Below are positions 47,001-59,498 of a stretch of DNA of 64,000 nt, piece after piece. The position numbers were made by a program, and so were the translations under genes. The stretch's first letter is position 1; each line of letters starts with the position of its first letter. Origin of the DNA: Hedera helix (lineage: Eukaryota > Streptophyta > Magnoliopsida > Apiales > Araliaceae); assembly GCA_947179155.2 (NCBI GenBank), contig OX359269.1, positions 52,471,524-52,535,523 of the forward strand, written 5' to 3'. The notes beneath the pieces were generated by a model that worked only from the letters and a program-made list of their open reading frames with translations, made no database searches and was not told the DNA's origin.

Positions 47001-50000
47001 ATGAAAATAAAACTATAAGAATTTGTGAACCAAAAAGCTACTAAATCTATTGAATGAATCATTTCACTTCATGAAGAAGAACAAGCGGAGGACCATATGA
47101 CCCCAAACCACTATCTCTTGAAAAGAACTAATGGTGAATCTGCCATTGTTCACTCTCAAACCTACTCAATATTTGACTTCCTTTTGCGAAATAAATAACA
47201 TGTTGTGATAGATCTTGTTGGTGTGAAATTTTTGACATAGTATTTGCATGATTTGGAGTAAAAATGAAAGATTTATGGCTTTTGGCCCGTTTCCCAAGTG
47301 TGTGGGTCGGGTTAAACCGGTTGAAGGTTGAAGATGACCTTCATTTTTGGACTTTTAAAGTTTTTTTTTTTGTAATACCATATGACTGCCAACTTTTTTT
47401 CTTTATCTCACTTGATTTTTTATATATTTTCCATGACAATTCTGTTAAATTTTCGTTTTTTTATGTAGCCACTAGGAAAAAAGTTAACGTCCATCCAATT
47501 AATTTGACGGAATGGTACAATTTCAAAAATTTTGTTAGTTTAATCGGGTAATTGCAGTTTGTAAAAGTTTAGTGGGTTATTGCATAAAAGGTGTCAACTA
47601 CAATGGGCTAAACCTTAGTTTTGCCTAATTTATTTCGATCACATTCCAGCCATATTCAGATTACAATATCCCGATTATATATAATTGATTTTGTGTATAT
47701 TATGCACTCATATATCTATATTATTTTCTTATGCTCTCTTGTTAGTTAATATGTCCTTTAAGAATACACTATTGTAATCTTATGAGTCTGTTTTGCAATT
47801 AGCACAGGATGTTTAATCATATATTGTTTACCATCACTTCAATAAATGCTCCATTTTTGGAATCAGCTTATATAAATTGAAGCAAATACTAAAGAAAGTT
47901 TTAAAAATAGTAATGTAAATGTTGACAAAATTGATAATGTTGGGCGTGAGATTGTTACCATCATCAAGCTATACTATCCACACATACGTTTAAGTAAAAT
48001 GATTTTGTTTTGTATATTGTTGATACCCTCTTTTTTCTGATCAGCTTATTAAGAAGCGGTTGAAGGAGTTTGGGATCTTTCTTCCATCCAGGCTTAAAAC
48101 ATTTAGAACAAAAAGGAGATTTAATGCTGGGCCATTTGAAATAGAGCCTATCAGGGTCACCCATTCTATACCTGATTGTTGTGGATTGGTTCTCCGCTGT
48201 GCCGATGGAACAATTCTCCACACAGGGGACTGGAAGGTATTCTTGTAGTGTCATATCTGCTCTCTTGTTAAAGAACCTGCATCCAAGCTTGACGAGAACT
48301 TTATTAAACAGATTGATGAGTCGCCGTTGGATGGGAAAGTTTTTGATCGTGAAGGTCTGGAGGAACTCTCTAAAGAAGGAGTAACATTGGTAAGCCTAGG
48401 ATCAAATTGCAATTTTTTTGGTCTGTTCTGTTACATTTTCTAAAAGTTGAAGAAACAACCATCATTAGCTTTGTCTGTTTTGTTGCATTTACTAATGTCC
48501 CGTGGATGCCTACTTGAATCCAGTGGGATGATTTTTTTAGTGCTGAGCAGCACGATGGGTCAAGTAACTCCTGAGTGGCCAAAATGTTTGGTCAAATGGC
48601 AGGCTATTTTTCTTTTGGATTGGTATGAGATTTAATTGACAATGAAGGTCCTGTAGGAGTTTCCCTTTTAGTTAAATTTACCTTCTCTGGTGGGAGGGAG
48701 GGGTTTTGATTTAGGACTAGTTGGTGCATCATTTTAGAGGTTTGAAGGAGTTTAGAGATTAGATGAATGAAGGGAAAGATTAGAATAGGTTAAATGAGTG
48801 AGGCGAGGATATATTATAGGACTGGTCACTTCAGAGGGGGATGAACCAAGGTGTTTGGCTCGGTGTTAGTCAAGTACTTTGTTAAAGATCTAGGGTGCAC
48901 TATCAAGCAAGTAAATGACTAGAGCTGGAGACCATGTCGTGATAGGCGAATTTGAATTGTGTCAAGTCATAGGTATTACAGTTAACGTTAACCCTACCCG
49001 TTTAATTAATTGTGTCAAGATTCTCAATGCTAACACCAACCTGTTTATTAGTCATGTTAACCGTTTGGACCTATTTAACCTGTTTAATACAAAAATTCTG
49101 TTATTATGAATTACATGATACTGCACATTGTGTTTATTTAATTTAATAATTAATAACACAAATATTTTTATGCAACAAGATATATTTAACAAAATACAAC
49201 ATGGCATGCTTAAATAGTTAAATATAATACAACATGTCATGCTTAAATAGTTAAATATATCATTTTAAAAACTTAAATTTGTTTATGTAAAGTAAATTTA
49301 GTGTCATATTATATTTATATGATGAGTAATGCTATAATATTTTAAATAAATGAATCTAATTGTGTTAAATGTGTCGACCTGTAAATAATATGTGCGAATC
49401 CATTTAAATCTTGTCTTATACGTGCTGACCCTTTTATGAGAAGAAAACCGTTTATTCTAAACATTAACTCTCTTATTATGTGTCATGTCACAAATGCCAC
49501 CCCTGTTAATGACTTAGTTCTTTTTATTAAATATTCTTTGCATATCCTTGTTAAACTGTTAACAGAATAGAAGCACACAAATACAATATCTATTAACTTT
49601 TGTTCTATTTCAGATGATGAGCGACTCAACGAACGTATTATCACCTGGAAGGACATTTAGTGAAACTGTTGTAGCAAATTCACTGTTGAGGCATATTTCA
49701 GCTGCAACAGGAAGGGTTATCACTACGCAGTTTGCATCAAATATCCATCGCCTTGGGAGTGTGAAAGCTGCAGCTGATTTAACCGGCAGAAAGTTGGTAC
49801 GCTTGGCACATTCTTTAAAGTGCAGTTTTCTGTTATATACCCATTTCATTGTCATCTTATTGTTGTTTAGAACACTTTCCACCTTCAGATTTAGAGAGAG
49901 GAATTGTCATCATCATTTCAGGTTTTTGTTGGCATGTCACTGAGGACGTACCTTGATGCCGCATGGAAAGATGGGAAGGCACCGATTGATCCGTCAACTC

Positions 50001-53000
50001 TGGTAACAATCTTAGAGATGTATTCATCTCCTTTCCCTGAGGGGATCCATAGATCTTCTTTCATCAAGTATTATTTACTTATATGGTGTAAGCCTCGGAG
50101 ACCCCAAGGGGTGGGAGAAATGCCAGAGTCCTTGAGGAATAACATAAAGGTTGCTGGTTAATCCCCATACTTGTGGTCAAATTACCTATCAAAAAAGAAA
50201 AAAGGTTTAAGCCTGGGAAGGAAACGTTGTTTAGAGCTTATGTTTAATTTATGTTGAGTGATGATTTGGGATATGTAGCACTAGGTATGCTGAATGCTTG
50301 ATGGGAGAAATCATTTTCCCAGGGTACACATATATGAAACTAGTCTAGCAGAGTTTTGGTTTTGACCACTCAACCTTGATACTTATGTCGATTACCATTT
50401 TTATGTTTCTTCTGAAGTGTCTATTAGAAAAGGTCTTACATGTACTAAAAATTATGAGATTTGTACATTACATAGACTGTGGCAATCACAAAGTGAAAGT
50501 AAGTATTCCCCACCGTATAAATCATTACATGAATTTACTCAATGCCTTTGATGTTGTTATTACGCAGACTGTGGCAATCACAAAGTCAAGATGAATGGTA
50601 TTTCACCATCTAGCAGTTTTATTTACGGATGGAATTGGGATAAAAGGCGGCGTAGAGTTTTGTTGATTTTTTGACTAATAAAGTAGATTTTATAGAGAAC
50701 AAAGATAGATGCATGATAAGAGTAGATGGAGTCCTATTCCTTAAGAAAGAAAAGCAAATACAATGAAAACCAAAACAAAACAAGCATCAGTGGATCAGAC
50801 CATCCAGTCATGCTGGATAACTGATAAGCCCACCTCAAAATCCGCCTGAATCGAAAGACCAAACCAATGCAATTGTCCATGTGGTGGAAAGACTTGGACT
50901 AAATATTTCTTGCATTGCGTTCTGTCCATGCAACCCAGATGCTTGCAATTTAATATTGTAACTGAATATGTTTGTTATCGTGTAAATGTGTAATACTACT
51001 AATTAAACCTCAACATGGCCCCTACAAATGTGAAGTGTCTTACACTTCTCCTTTTCACTCAACACTTACTGATATTGCGTATGCCGTATAGGTGAAAGTA
51101 GAAGATATTGATGCTTATGCCCCAAAAGATTTGCTAATTGTAACGACTGGTTCTCAAGTAAGTTATCCTTGATGCTTGTCAATGATGCCTTCCTTTTACA
51201 AAGCACAGTAATCTCTCTGAAGTTCATGAGTCACGTATGAATATTTTGCTGTTGTGTCAGGCTGAACCGCGAGCTGCATTGAATCTTGCATCATATGGAA
51301 GTAGTCATTCACTCAAATTGAGTAAAGAAGACGTAGTTTTATATTCTGCTAAGGTAATGAAATTAGTGACGAACTATTTGGTTTATAGCATCTACTCTTG
51401 TTTTTGAGATTTTCTGAAGTTGGCTATGTTGATCAATTGATATTCTTCTGGTCAAATTTTAAAATTTTTTTGAAAGAATATTTTTCTGCTATAATCTTTA
51501 TCTATTGAGCTTAAAATCTGTAAAACTGAGTTTTTGTCCGTACATTTTGTATACAGTTTTCTTCATTTTTCTTTTCGTTGACCAAAAATCATGAGTTTTA
51601 GCCTTTTGTCTTCAGAAATGTTTAGAGAGTAGCTATTTTGGATATCCGTAGAGACTAGCTAAGTCTCATCATTGAGATTTACGCAAGTATATTTGCTTAT
51701 TGCATGACATATCAATTTACGCAAGTATATTTGCTTATTACAACTGAAAGGAAGAAAGAATGCAAACTTCTTTGTTGGTCATGATATTATTTTCCAAAAC
51801 TTGTCTATTAAGGTTGCTTGTGTCGGTTTAAGTTTCAAATTCTAATTTATAATTTATTGCTTATGATGACTACTTCAATTGATTGTGGACTGCCTTTACA
51901 GCCACAGAGAGTATAGTTCCCCAAAAGGCCTAGGCTTCTCTTACCAGATGTTTGGCTTTTCTGATTTTTGTAGTCTACAGGTCTTAAGAAATTAATTATA
52001 CAATTGGCACATTGCTTATTTAGTGTTCTTTATAGGTGATCCCAGGTAATGAGACTCGAGTAATGAAAATGCTGAACCGCATATCAGAGATTGGATCGAC
52101 TATAGTGATGGGTAAGAATGAGCAGCTGCACACTTCTGGTCATGCTCATCGTGCAGAACTGGTAAGATTCCTATCAGCATTCACCTAATCTTGCTTCTTT
52201 CATTTCTTAAATGCCTCTATTTCATTCCATTAACCCATCACTTTGTGCTGGTACATCTGGATTTGATGCAATTTTTAAACACTTGCTTTCTATACTTCTC
52301 TTTTTAATAAAATGAAAAAAGAAGTAAATATGAATTTTATTTTTGAAGGAGGAAGTGCTGAGGATTGTAAAGCCACAACATTTTCTACCCATCCATGGTG
52401 AACTCTTATTCCTGAAAGAGCACGAATTGCTTGGAAAATCCAACGGCATTCGGCACACTGCTGTAAGTTAAAATTATGTTGTAAAGATCTTTTTTTTTAT
52501 AATGTTTGGGATATTATTGACTTATTAGAAATTTACCCATCATATGATTATGGATGATCTGGATAGGTCATCTAAGTGAGACTTCCTTCTCAATCCTATT
52601 TCCAGTTGTCTACTAAAGCATCTATTTGCATTTGCTAAATTGCATACCGTACACTTGTCATGGTTTTTGTATCTGGTTATGTAACCTTAATTGTAATCCA
52701 AATGTTGGTCTGTACAAGTAATTTGAAACTGGAAGGATAAAGCACAATCTAAGAGAAGGGTGTCATTTGAAGGACAAATATAAAAGAGAGGCTTCTTTTA
52801 CTTCACCTTTTATGATGGGCAGTCTTTGGGCAAAAAATATGGAGGAAGTAACTCCCTGTCACTCTTTTTTCCCTCAGCAACCTCTCCTTTACTTCCATGC
52901 TAGAAGATAAGAAATGTAAATGTTACATATATTCCCCCAAACCAATCACTCTCTTCTTCCATCCTCTGTAAGTTCTTAATTTATCTAATGAAATCGATCA

Positions 53001-53820
53001 CAAAATTTAATGTTTGAGAAGCAAGTATATAGACCTGGGACACTAGATGGACATTCTGAAATGATATATCATAATAAATTAGGATACTAACACCTCGGGG
53101 ATAAGTCAATAACAAAATTATTTTCTATATAAAATGTTATTTCCAATAAGAATATTTTCTTAAATTTGAAATTCACAAAAGATTCTCTTTAGTTTTATAA
53201 ATTCATTAATATCATATGATTTCAACTTCATCAGCCTTCACTGATCATTTAAGTTTCAAAGCGAAAATTTTAAGAAATAAAAATCCTCATCCCTATAGAA
53301 TAATCTGAATATAAGAGCATCATGAATAGAAGATTGCTGGAAAACCTGAGGGAAATCAAGCACAAAAGGCTTCCCACCCACCCAAATATCCTCCCAGAAT
53401 ATTCACTGACCATTCCCCACCGCATACCCCGCATACCGCACATGAGGCAAGAAAGAACGATACCCTTGAGAGAGAAACTTCCAAGGGCTAGCATGGGTAA
53501 CTTAATTCTCAGGATTAGCATCCCATCCATTAGAATGGCTGCCTACTGATAACTCTACGCCAAAGGGCGTGAGACTCCAAAATAAACCTCTACCAGTGAA
53601 AATTCATCAAAACCAGGTTACTCTACCTAAAACACCTCCCACTTGGACTTTCGTATGCTGACAAATTCATTCATTTCCATAAAATTCTTGGGCTTTCATA
53701 TAGTGTTTTATTGTGGTGTCACATTGGCTTTGATTGGTGACGTGAAAGAAATCTAGTTCTAAATCTTCTGATTTGTAGAAGATGTTTAATCTATCCCTTA
53801 GCATACACCTTGATACATTT

Positions 53821-53858
<38 letters not shown>

Positions 53859-56800
53859 TTAATAAAAATATGCAATAATGTGAAGCTACAATTTAAAAGA
53901 GTTCAATCAAGGAGCTCCAGCTTAGACTTTGCAGCTCCTTTCAGCGAGAAAATTTATGCCCCAAGAGGACTACTATCTAATATTTTTTACCCTGGATAAT
54001 AGTAGGGATCAGCAATGTCTATTGTCCAGTGAGAAAGGCCAAATCAGAATCTTGGTTCAGCCTACAAGGGCATATATGCTACTTAACAACATATTGAATA
54101 ACTGCCAGTAATGGTTGCTTTGCAGATACCTGGCTTGCACCTCTTGCTGTTTTTATATGATGTCCATATTGGCAAAGAAGCCTTCCTTTTTTTTCAATAG
54201 TTTCAGTATTGCTGCATTTCAAAAGTGCTATATACTTGGAATATCTGTCTCTATAAGACACTGAATAAGGTTCTATATCTTGCTTAGGAATATTCAGTTG
54301 TGTAACTGTTACATTTCTTAATTAATACTTTTACTGTCACCTCTGTGGTTATAACAGGTAATAAAGAATGGGGAGATGCTCGGGGTTTCTCATCTGAGGA
54401 ACAGAAGAGTGCTGTCTAATGGTTTCATATCTCTGGGCAAAGAGAATTTGCAGGTTGTTGACGATTTAAAATTGGTCCCTCCTCTCACTCTCTCCTACAT
54501 CCAATTCAAAGTTTTTAAATGATCTAGTTTTACTCTGCAGTTGATGTATAGCGATGGTGACAAAGCTTTTGGTACATCTACTGAACTTTGCATAGATGAG
54601 AGACTAAAAATTGCATCAGATGGTATAATAGTGGTCAGGTAAATCTTTCAAATAATTCATGAAACATACTTCTCTTATGTTTGCCAGCAGTATAATGCAG
54701 CCTTACATCTCTGTTGCAGCATGGAAATTCTACGCCCTCAAACTACTGATGATTTTGAGAAAACCTTGAAGGGAAAAATAAGAATCACTACACGTTGCTT
54801 ATGGCTTGACAGAGGGAAGCTTTTAGATGCTATCCATAAGGCAGCACATGCTGCATTGTCAAGTTGTCCCATAAATTGTCCTCTAGCTCACATGGAAAGA
54901 ATTGTTTCCGAGGTTTTGAGGAAAATGGTGAGGAAATACAGTAGTAAAAGACCTGAAGTAATAGTGATTGCTATAGAAAATCCAGCAGGGGTGCTTGCTG
55001 ATGAGATCAATGGAAGGCTAGCTCACAAGTCACATGTTGGCTCTGAGATATCGGCATTGAGAGAAGGAGTGGATGGATATGCAAAAAAGAGACGACCAAG
55101 TAGGACGCAAGAGGAAGGCAATGACTACACACGCCCTGTAGATACCAGACCAGAAGAATTACAAGGTTAACTATTTCCTTTCATGCCCATATCCATGTGT
55201 TTGTTAGTTGTGATCCTTGTGGATGGGTATTCTTAGTCATCTGATTGTCCAGTTTCATGCGTGTAAAACAAAACAAGATTCATTTTATTGGTTAGATATG
55301 GTGCCTTCTTTAATGTATGTATATATGTAGGTCTAATAGTAACTGACTTTTACTGTGCATTGAAGTTGAAGCTTTGGGTCCGAGATACAACTTCATGGCT
55401 GAAAAGAAAATATAATAGATAAAGATGCTTGTGAATTCAGCTATAAGTTCTCTCTGCTTTACTACTTGTCTATCTGAACAAATCTCCATTAATTCTGAAC
55501 TAATTAAAGAAATAGCTGTATAGCAGCTATGCCAGCTACATGGAAAGGAGTGCCTGGTACTGTTGATCATAATTAGTAAATTTTCTATATTTTGTTGTGT
55601 GCTTAAGGTGGTTATGAATTGTAATCGTCTACTGAAGATTTTGTTAGGTTCTGTAGATATGCAGCCCACGTGATCCCATGGTTTTCTTCATTTCTTATGG
55701 GTTTTTTTTTGGTAATAAGTCGAGCATATCCAAAACCAAAAACAGAGGTGCAACCATTTATTATGCTAACACTATACAGGGTATCATTTCCTTTTATAAG
55801 CTATACCTATATTCATCGCAATTTTTCTGCATGCAGATCGTGGTGTTGAAAATGAGAGCCTTCTATCTGAGGAAGACGCTGCTTCAAGCTCTGGTGGCTC
55901 AGCGGAGACCAATTCTGAGAAGTCAGACGATTTCTGGAAAGCATTTGTGGTGTCATCACCAGTGAATGGGCAGGAAGAAGATAGCAACACTGTTGTTACA
56001 CCAGAAGAACACATGGAGAAGGCCAAGAAAACAAGCAGTACAAATGACTCCTTAGAAATGCCAAAATCTGAATTAAAATCTTCCAAGCCTATGAAAAGAA
56101 ACAAATGGAAACCTGAAGAAATTAAGAAACTGATTAAATTTCGTGGGGAATTAAATAGCAGATTTCAAGTTGTGAGGGGGCGAATGGCCCTCTGGGAAGA
56201 GATATCGTCAAACCTGTTAGCTGATGGCATTAGTCGAAGTCCAGGACAGTGCAAATCTTTATGGGCATCTCTGACTCAGAAATACGAGGTGTGTTCTCAG
56301 TATTAACTTTAGGTGCATTTAGAATTCAGTTGTTAGATAGTTTCATGTTACAAAAGATACTACCGCCGTTCCAAAATACCAAGGCAATTGATTTTATATT
56401 TTGGAATGGAAGGACTAATTCATAATCGTTATGTACATGAGATGTTAGTGGGATGCTCACTATTCCAGACAGAATAGGGGGGGAAATAAGTTTCTTGAGA
56501 TTCCACTTTATCTAGCTTGTCATAAAAAAAATCTACACCATCTATTGGTCAAATAGGCAAAGAATTCCTACTCTATTTGATAGTGTGATCATTGCATTTT
56601 CACCATACCATTTATCTATAAGACAGTATGGTGAGTTTGGTGTTCTCATATCAGTGGTATGTCAGATCGCAAGCCATTAGGAGAAAAAGTTGGGGGATTT
56701 TGTTGTCATTCTCTTAAACTCTATTCTTACTGACCTGTAGCTTAATTGATAGACATTACTCTTGTGAACAGGAATGTAAGAAGGACAAGGAAAGCGTGAA

Positions 56801-56900
56801 GAGCTGGTCCTATTTTGAGGACATGAATAATATAATTATTGAATTTCAAGACGACGACAAAGAAATGGTTGGGAAGGCTTCACAAACACTTGCCTCTTAG
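40423..56900 (+). CDS. RNJ: Ribonuclease J, chloroplast, with C-terminal trihelix domain
   Basis: A metallo-beta-lactamase/beta-CASP nuclease (endonuclease and 5'-3' exonuclease) that in plants acts in plastid RNA maturation. Seventeen exons sum to 2670 nt, 889 aa: 40423-40528, 41360-41588, 41989-42112, 45582-45638, 48045-48236, 48312-48389, 49614-49796, 49922-50002, 51092-51157, 51261-51353, 52036-52161, 52349-52462, 54358-54453, 54541-54638, 54720-55165, 55837-56288 and 56772-56900. The N-terminus is Ser/Arg-rich with no acidic residues in the first 35, as in a transit peptide. Then GGLGEIGMN (83-91), metal motif HGHEDH (142-147), HTGDW (231-235), SDSTN (265-269), ASNIHR, TTGSQAEPRAAL, HTSGHAH (435-441) and PIHGE (459-463). 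All expected metal ligands are present. Residues about 785-870 form a GT-1/trihelix Myb-like domain with Trp at 787, 816 and 839. Long introns 3 and 4 contain repeats. The gene appears intact. Confidence 0.95.
42671..42708 (+). repeat. (GGGGGT)n G-rich tract
   Basis: Four GGGGGT units followed by about ten G; strong quadruplex potential, in RNJ intron 3. Confidence 0.9.
44034..44096. repeat. (TA)n microsatellite
   Basis: About 31 TA units, the longest dinucleotide array in the window, in RNJ intron 3. Confidence 0.95.
46070..47626. mobile_element. MULE-like element with long TIRs in RNJ intron 4
   Basis: 1557 bp flanked by AATTTATTT at 46061-46069 and 47627-47635, a 9-bp duplication typical of Mutator-like elements. 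Left GGCAAAACTAAGGTTACCCT; right reversed AGGCAAAACTAAGGTTTAGC; the inverted arms extend about 150 bp with scattered mismatches. The interior has a T9-G12 run near 46470 and no recognisable transposase; a 95-residue plus frame at 47264-47551 is not recognised. The element is thus non-autonomous. The intron length around it suggests that splicing tolerates it. Confidence 0.85.
50101..50204 (+). mobile_element. SINE-like insert in RNJ intron 8
   Basis: Flanked by an imperfect 15-bp repeat, GTGTAAGCCTCGGAG at 50086-50100 and GTTTAAGCCTGGGAA at 50205-50219. The body includes a B-box-like GGTTAATCCCC, the family tail TTGTGGTCAAATTACCTATC and an A-rich end. The tail matches the CPI1 intron copy at 36553-36614. 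Confidence 0.7.
53828..53856. repeat. (AT)n microsatellite in RNJ intron 12
   Basis: About 14 uninterrupted AT units. Confidence 0.9.
56359..56416. mobile_element. Minimal Stowaway-like palindrome in RNJ intron 16
   Basis: 58 bp: ACTACCGCCGTTCCAAAATA and, reversed from the right, TAGTCCTTCCATTCCAAAAT, separated by about 15 bases. It consists of almost nothing but the terminal repeats of a Stowaway-like element, so it is either an internally deleted copy or a footprint. Confidence 0.6.
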
Positions 56901-58768
56901 GAGGCCTGCCTGGATACCTACCTTAATCACCAGAATTGAAGGCAGTTTAGTTTGTGTTTTCCGATTAGTTTTATTATTCTTATTTTTAGGGAACGTAATG
57001 ACAAGGTTGGGATAGCAAAGGGCCAAAGGATATTATGATTATTTAATCAGAAATGTAATTTGAAGATGGATTATTTTTGTAGCCTTGTTTTCTTACAGTA
57101 AATTAGGAGACGAGCATAATGTTTGTTATAATCTTGTCTATTTGCCATCGAACATTTGAATATTAATATGATTTTTGTATATCATATGAAACAAAGCTCA
57201 TCTCCTTGATCCATATAAAGAGAAGTGTGAAGTTTGGCATCGGTAGTAAAGGATGTCCTTTAGGCCTTAAGGGCAAATAAGAACTTGGCTTCTACCTGCA
57301 TCATATGTTGTGATAATCGAGCTTGCTTCTTGTTTTTTGGTTCTCAGTGTTTGTACTTTTTACCATTATTGTAAACAAAATCTTGGGCATTAATGGTCGA
57401 AAGTACAGAGTTCTGGATGTTCTTGCTTTGAGGACAAACAAGAACCTAGCTTCCACATCCATCACATCTTGTAATAAAACACTTCTAATTATAAATTTAA
57501 TATTTTGTAATAAAACAATAAATTATGGACCCAAATTGCCATTCAACTAAATAATTATAAGCACAAAATTGGTTTGGTATCTAAATTTATCTCAGTTAAA
57601 TACTATCCACATTTGAAAAAAGTATTTTTATCTCTAATAGGAATAAAAAATTAAAAAAAAGATTTTTTTTTTATTTCTATTCAGATTAGTATAAGTACTA
57701 TACCAATTTATAATATTCAAATTTGTAAAATATTCAAAAAAATTCAACCAATCTCCAATCGAAAAATGTAACTTCTAATATAATATTTATTTTTAATTTA
57801 ACCAATTTATTTATAAAAAAAATTATCACAAATTTATGTAATTAATTAAGAGAATATAACACATTATACTATAATATTACTTAAATTTATTAAAACTTGA
57901 ATTATACCAAATCACATGATAAATTGTATTCGTAATATATATGAATATTTTTAAAAACATAATTTCTGTAATATTAGTTGAAAATTTATAGTGAATTCAT
58001 TATTAACTAATTATCATAACTAAATTAGAACTTAATTTCATACTTTTATTCGGATTAAAATTTTAAATAAATTTTAGCTTAATAATTCTTCGGAGTAACC
58101 TATAATATATAATTCAATATTTATTATTTAAATAAATATTTAATAACCTAATAATTACATTTATCTTCACAAAATTATAATTAATATTAATTTATGTAAT
58201 AATATAATAAATTATTATTGAAATTGATATTTTTACAAATAAAATTTGATATTTTTATAAAATCTCTCTCAAATGAGTGTAAGATTCATTTACAAAATCT
58301 CTCTCAAATGACTGTAAGATATCTATATGTCGCATGGGGTAAAACGACATAATGAAGACAAATTTTCCAATTCAATTGGCTATTCCATCTACATAGCAAA
58401 TTATTTCATTGAGACAATCACCAATACAATGAATACAAATACATGCACAGGGTCAGACATTCTTTTGCTCTTCTTTATTATTTTTTTTGTTTTTTTAATT
58501 ACTTGAATAAAACAGAGTCCTCAAATTGACAACTAGGAGATGGGGAAACAAAACAAAGCAGAACAGGCATGCCCAAATATAGGGGATGCTACCCTACCCA
58601 GGCTACCCTTATACCAACCATCTCGAGACTAACTTACAGAAGTTACAATCTATAACTTAAAAAGACCTATACTTCATTGTACAGACAAAATGGCTTCACA
58701 GAATTCCCGAGCTGGGAGATGGGAGTACTGAAGAGATGAAGCGAACAATTTTTACAGAAGTGAAGCTT
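56901..58768. other. Intergenic after RNase J
   Basis: The RNJ 3' UTR, then AT-rich DNA. A tandem pair (ATCTCTCTCAAATGANTGTA at about 58260 and 58296) is present. The stretch 57840-58150 is similar to the reverse complement of part of 3500-4200. No gene seen. Confidence 0.45.
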
Positions 58769-59459
58769 CTACATGAAGTAACTGAGAGCTTTCTTCCTTC
58801 TAGAACCCCCTTCACCATAGAGTTCATTCCATTGCAGAAGCTCAGTCATATTCTGGGACTCGGACGAAACACTTGCACAAACCTATAATGATCATCAAAG
58901 GAAAATGTGGAATTTTTTAAAAAACCTTATTATTAAAATATAAGAAGGCGGACAAAATTAACAGTCAAATGATACATGCATCATTCATATGTTTCATTCT
59001 TACCCGTTCATGAGCATTTTTAAAGTCATCCATCCATGTTAAGAGGCCGAATATCCGCACTACTACTGAGAGCTGGAGCAGGTTTACCTTCTGCTAGAGC
59101 AGCAGAATGCTCCTGTCATCAGTAGAGAATATCAGATCAATAATAGTACGAATGCATCAAATATAGCAATCAAAATTCTGCTAAATACCACTATATCTTC
59201 TTTTCCAGTTTTAGTAGCAGGCACAAACTGCTAGTTTATCAAATAAACAAAACATACCTTTTTCTCCTTTTCCAAAACCTCTCTAATTGGGCAATGTGCA
59301 GCAGTTACACACAGATTCTGCAACATAAAAAATGTAAGAAACCACAATCCTCCCAAAAATATATCAGACTAAGAGTAGTCCTTGTATGCAATATAAAATT
59401 ACAAAAGATAACCTTAAGGTCGCTTCCAGAATATCCATCAGTCATACTTGCAATAGTAT
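58769..59459 (-). pseudogene. AAA-type ATPase, C-terminal exons only, frameshifted
   Basis: Four exons on the minus strand with GT/AG junctions: about 59459-59413 (IASMTDGYSGSDLK), 59317-59258 (NLCVTAAHCPIREVLEKEKK), 59112-59004 (EHSAALAEG... DIRPLNMD) and 58882-58769 (VCASVSSES...TELLQWNELYGEGGSR...LSYFM stop). This is the end of a plant MSP1/ATAD1-like AAA ATPase. In the third exon a 4-base tandem duplication (ATGGATGGATGAC where ATGGATGAC is expected) brings in a stop after DIRPLNMDG. Removing the duplicate restores the family sequence. The Walker motifs and everything 5' are absent from the window; the similarity ends next to a MITE-like end near 59499. Exons with introns indicate a genomic fragment, not a processed copy. 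Confidence 0.85.
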
Positions 59460-59498
59460 TTAATAAAATATACTTAAAATTTTGTTATTTTTGCAAAA

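Noticed and set aside
48370..48635. Small frames on both strands beside RNJ exon 6
   Set aside because: They lie in the intron after a well-supported donor and match no domain.
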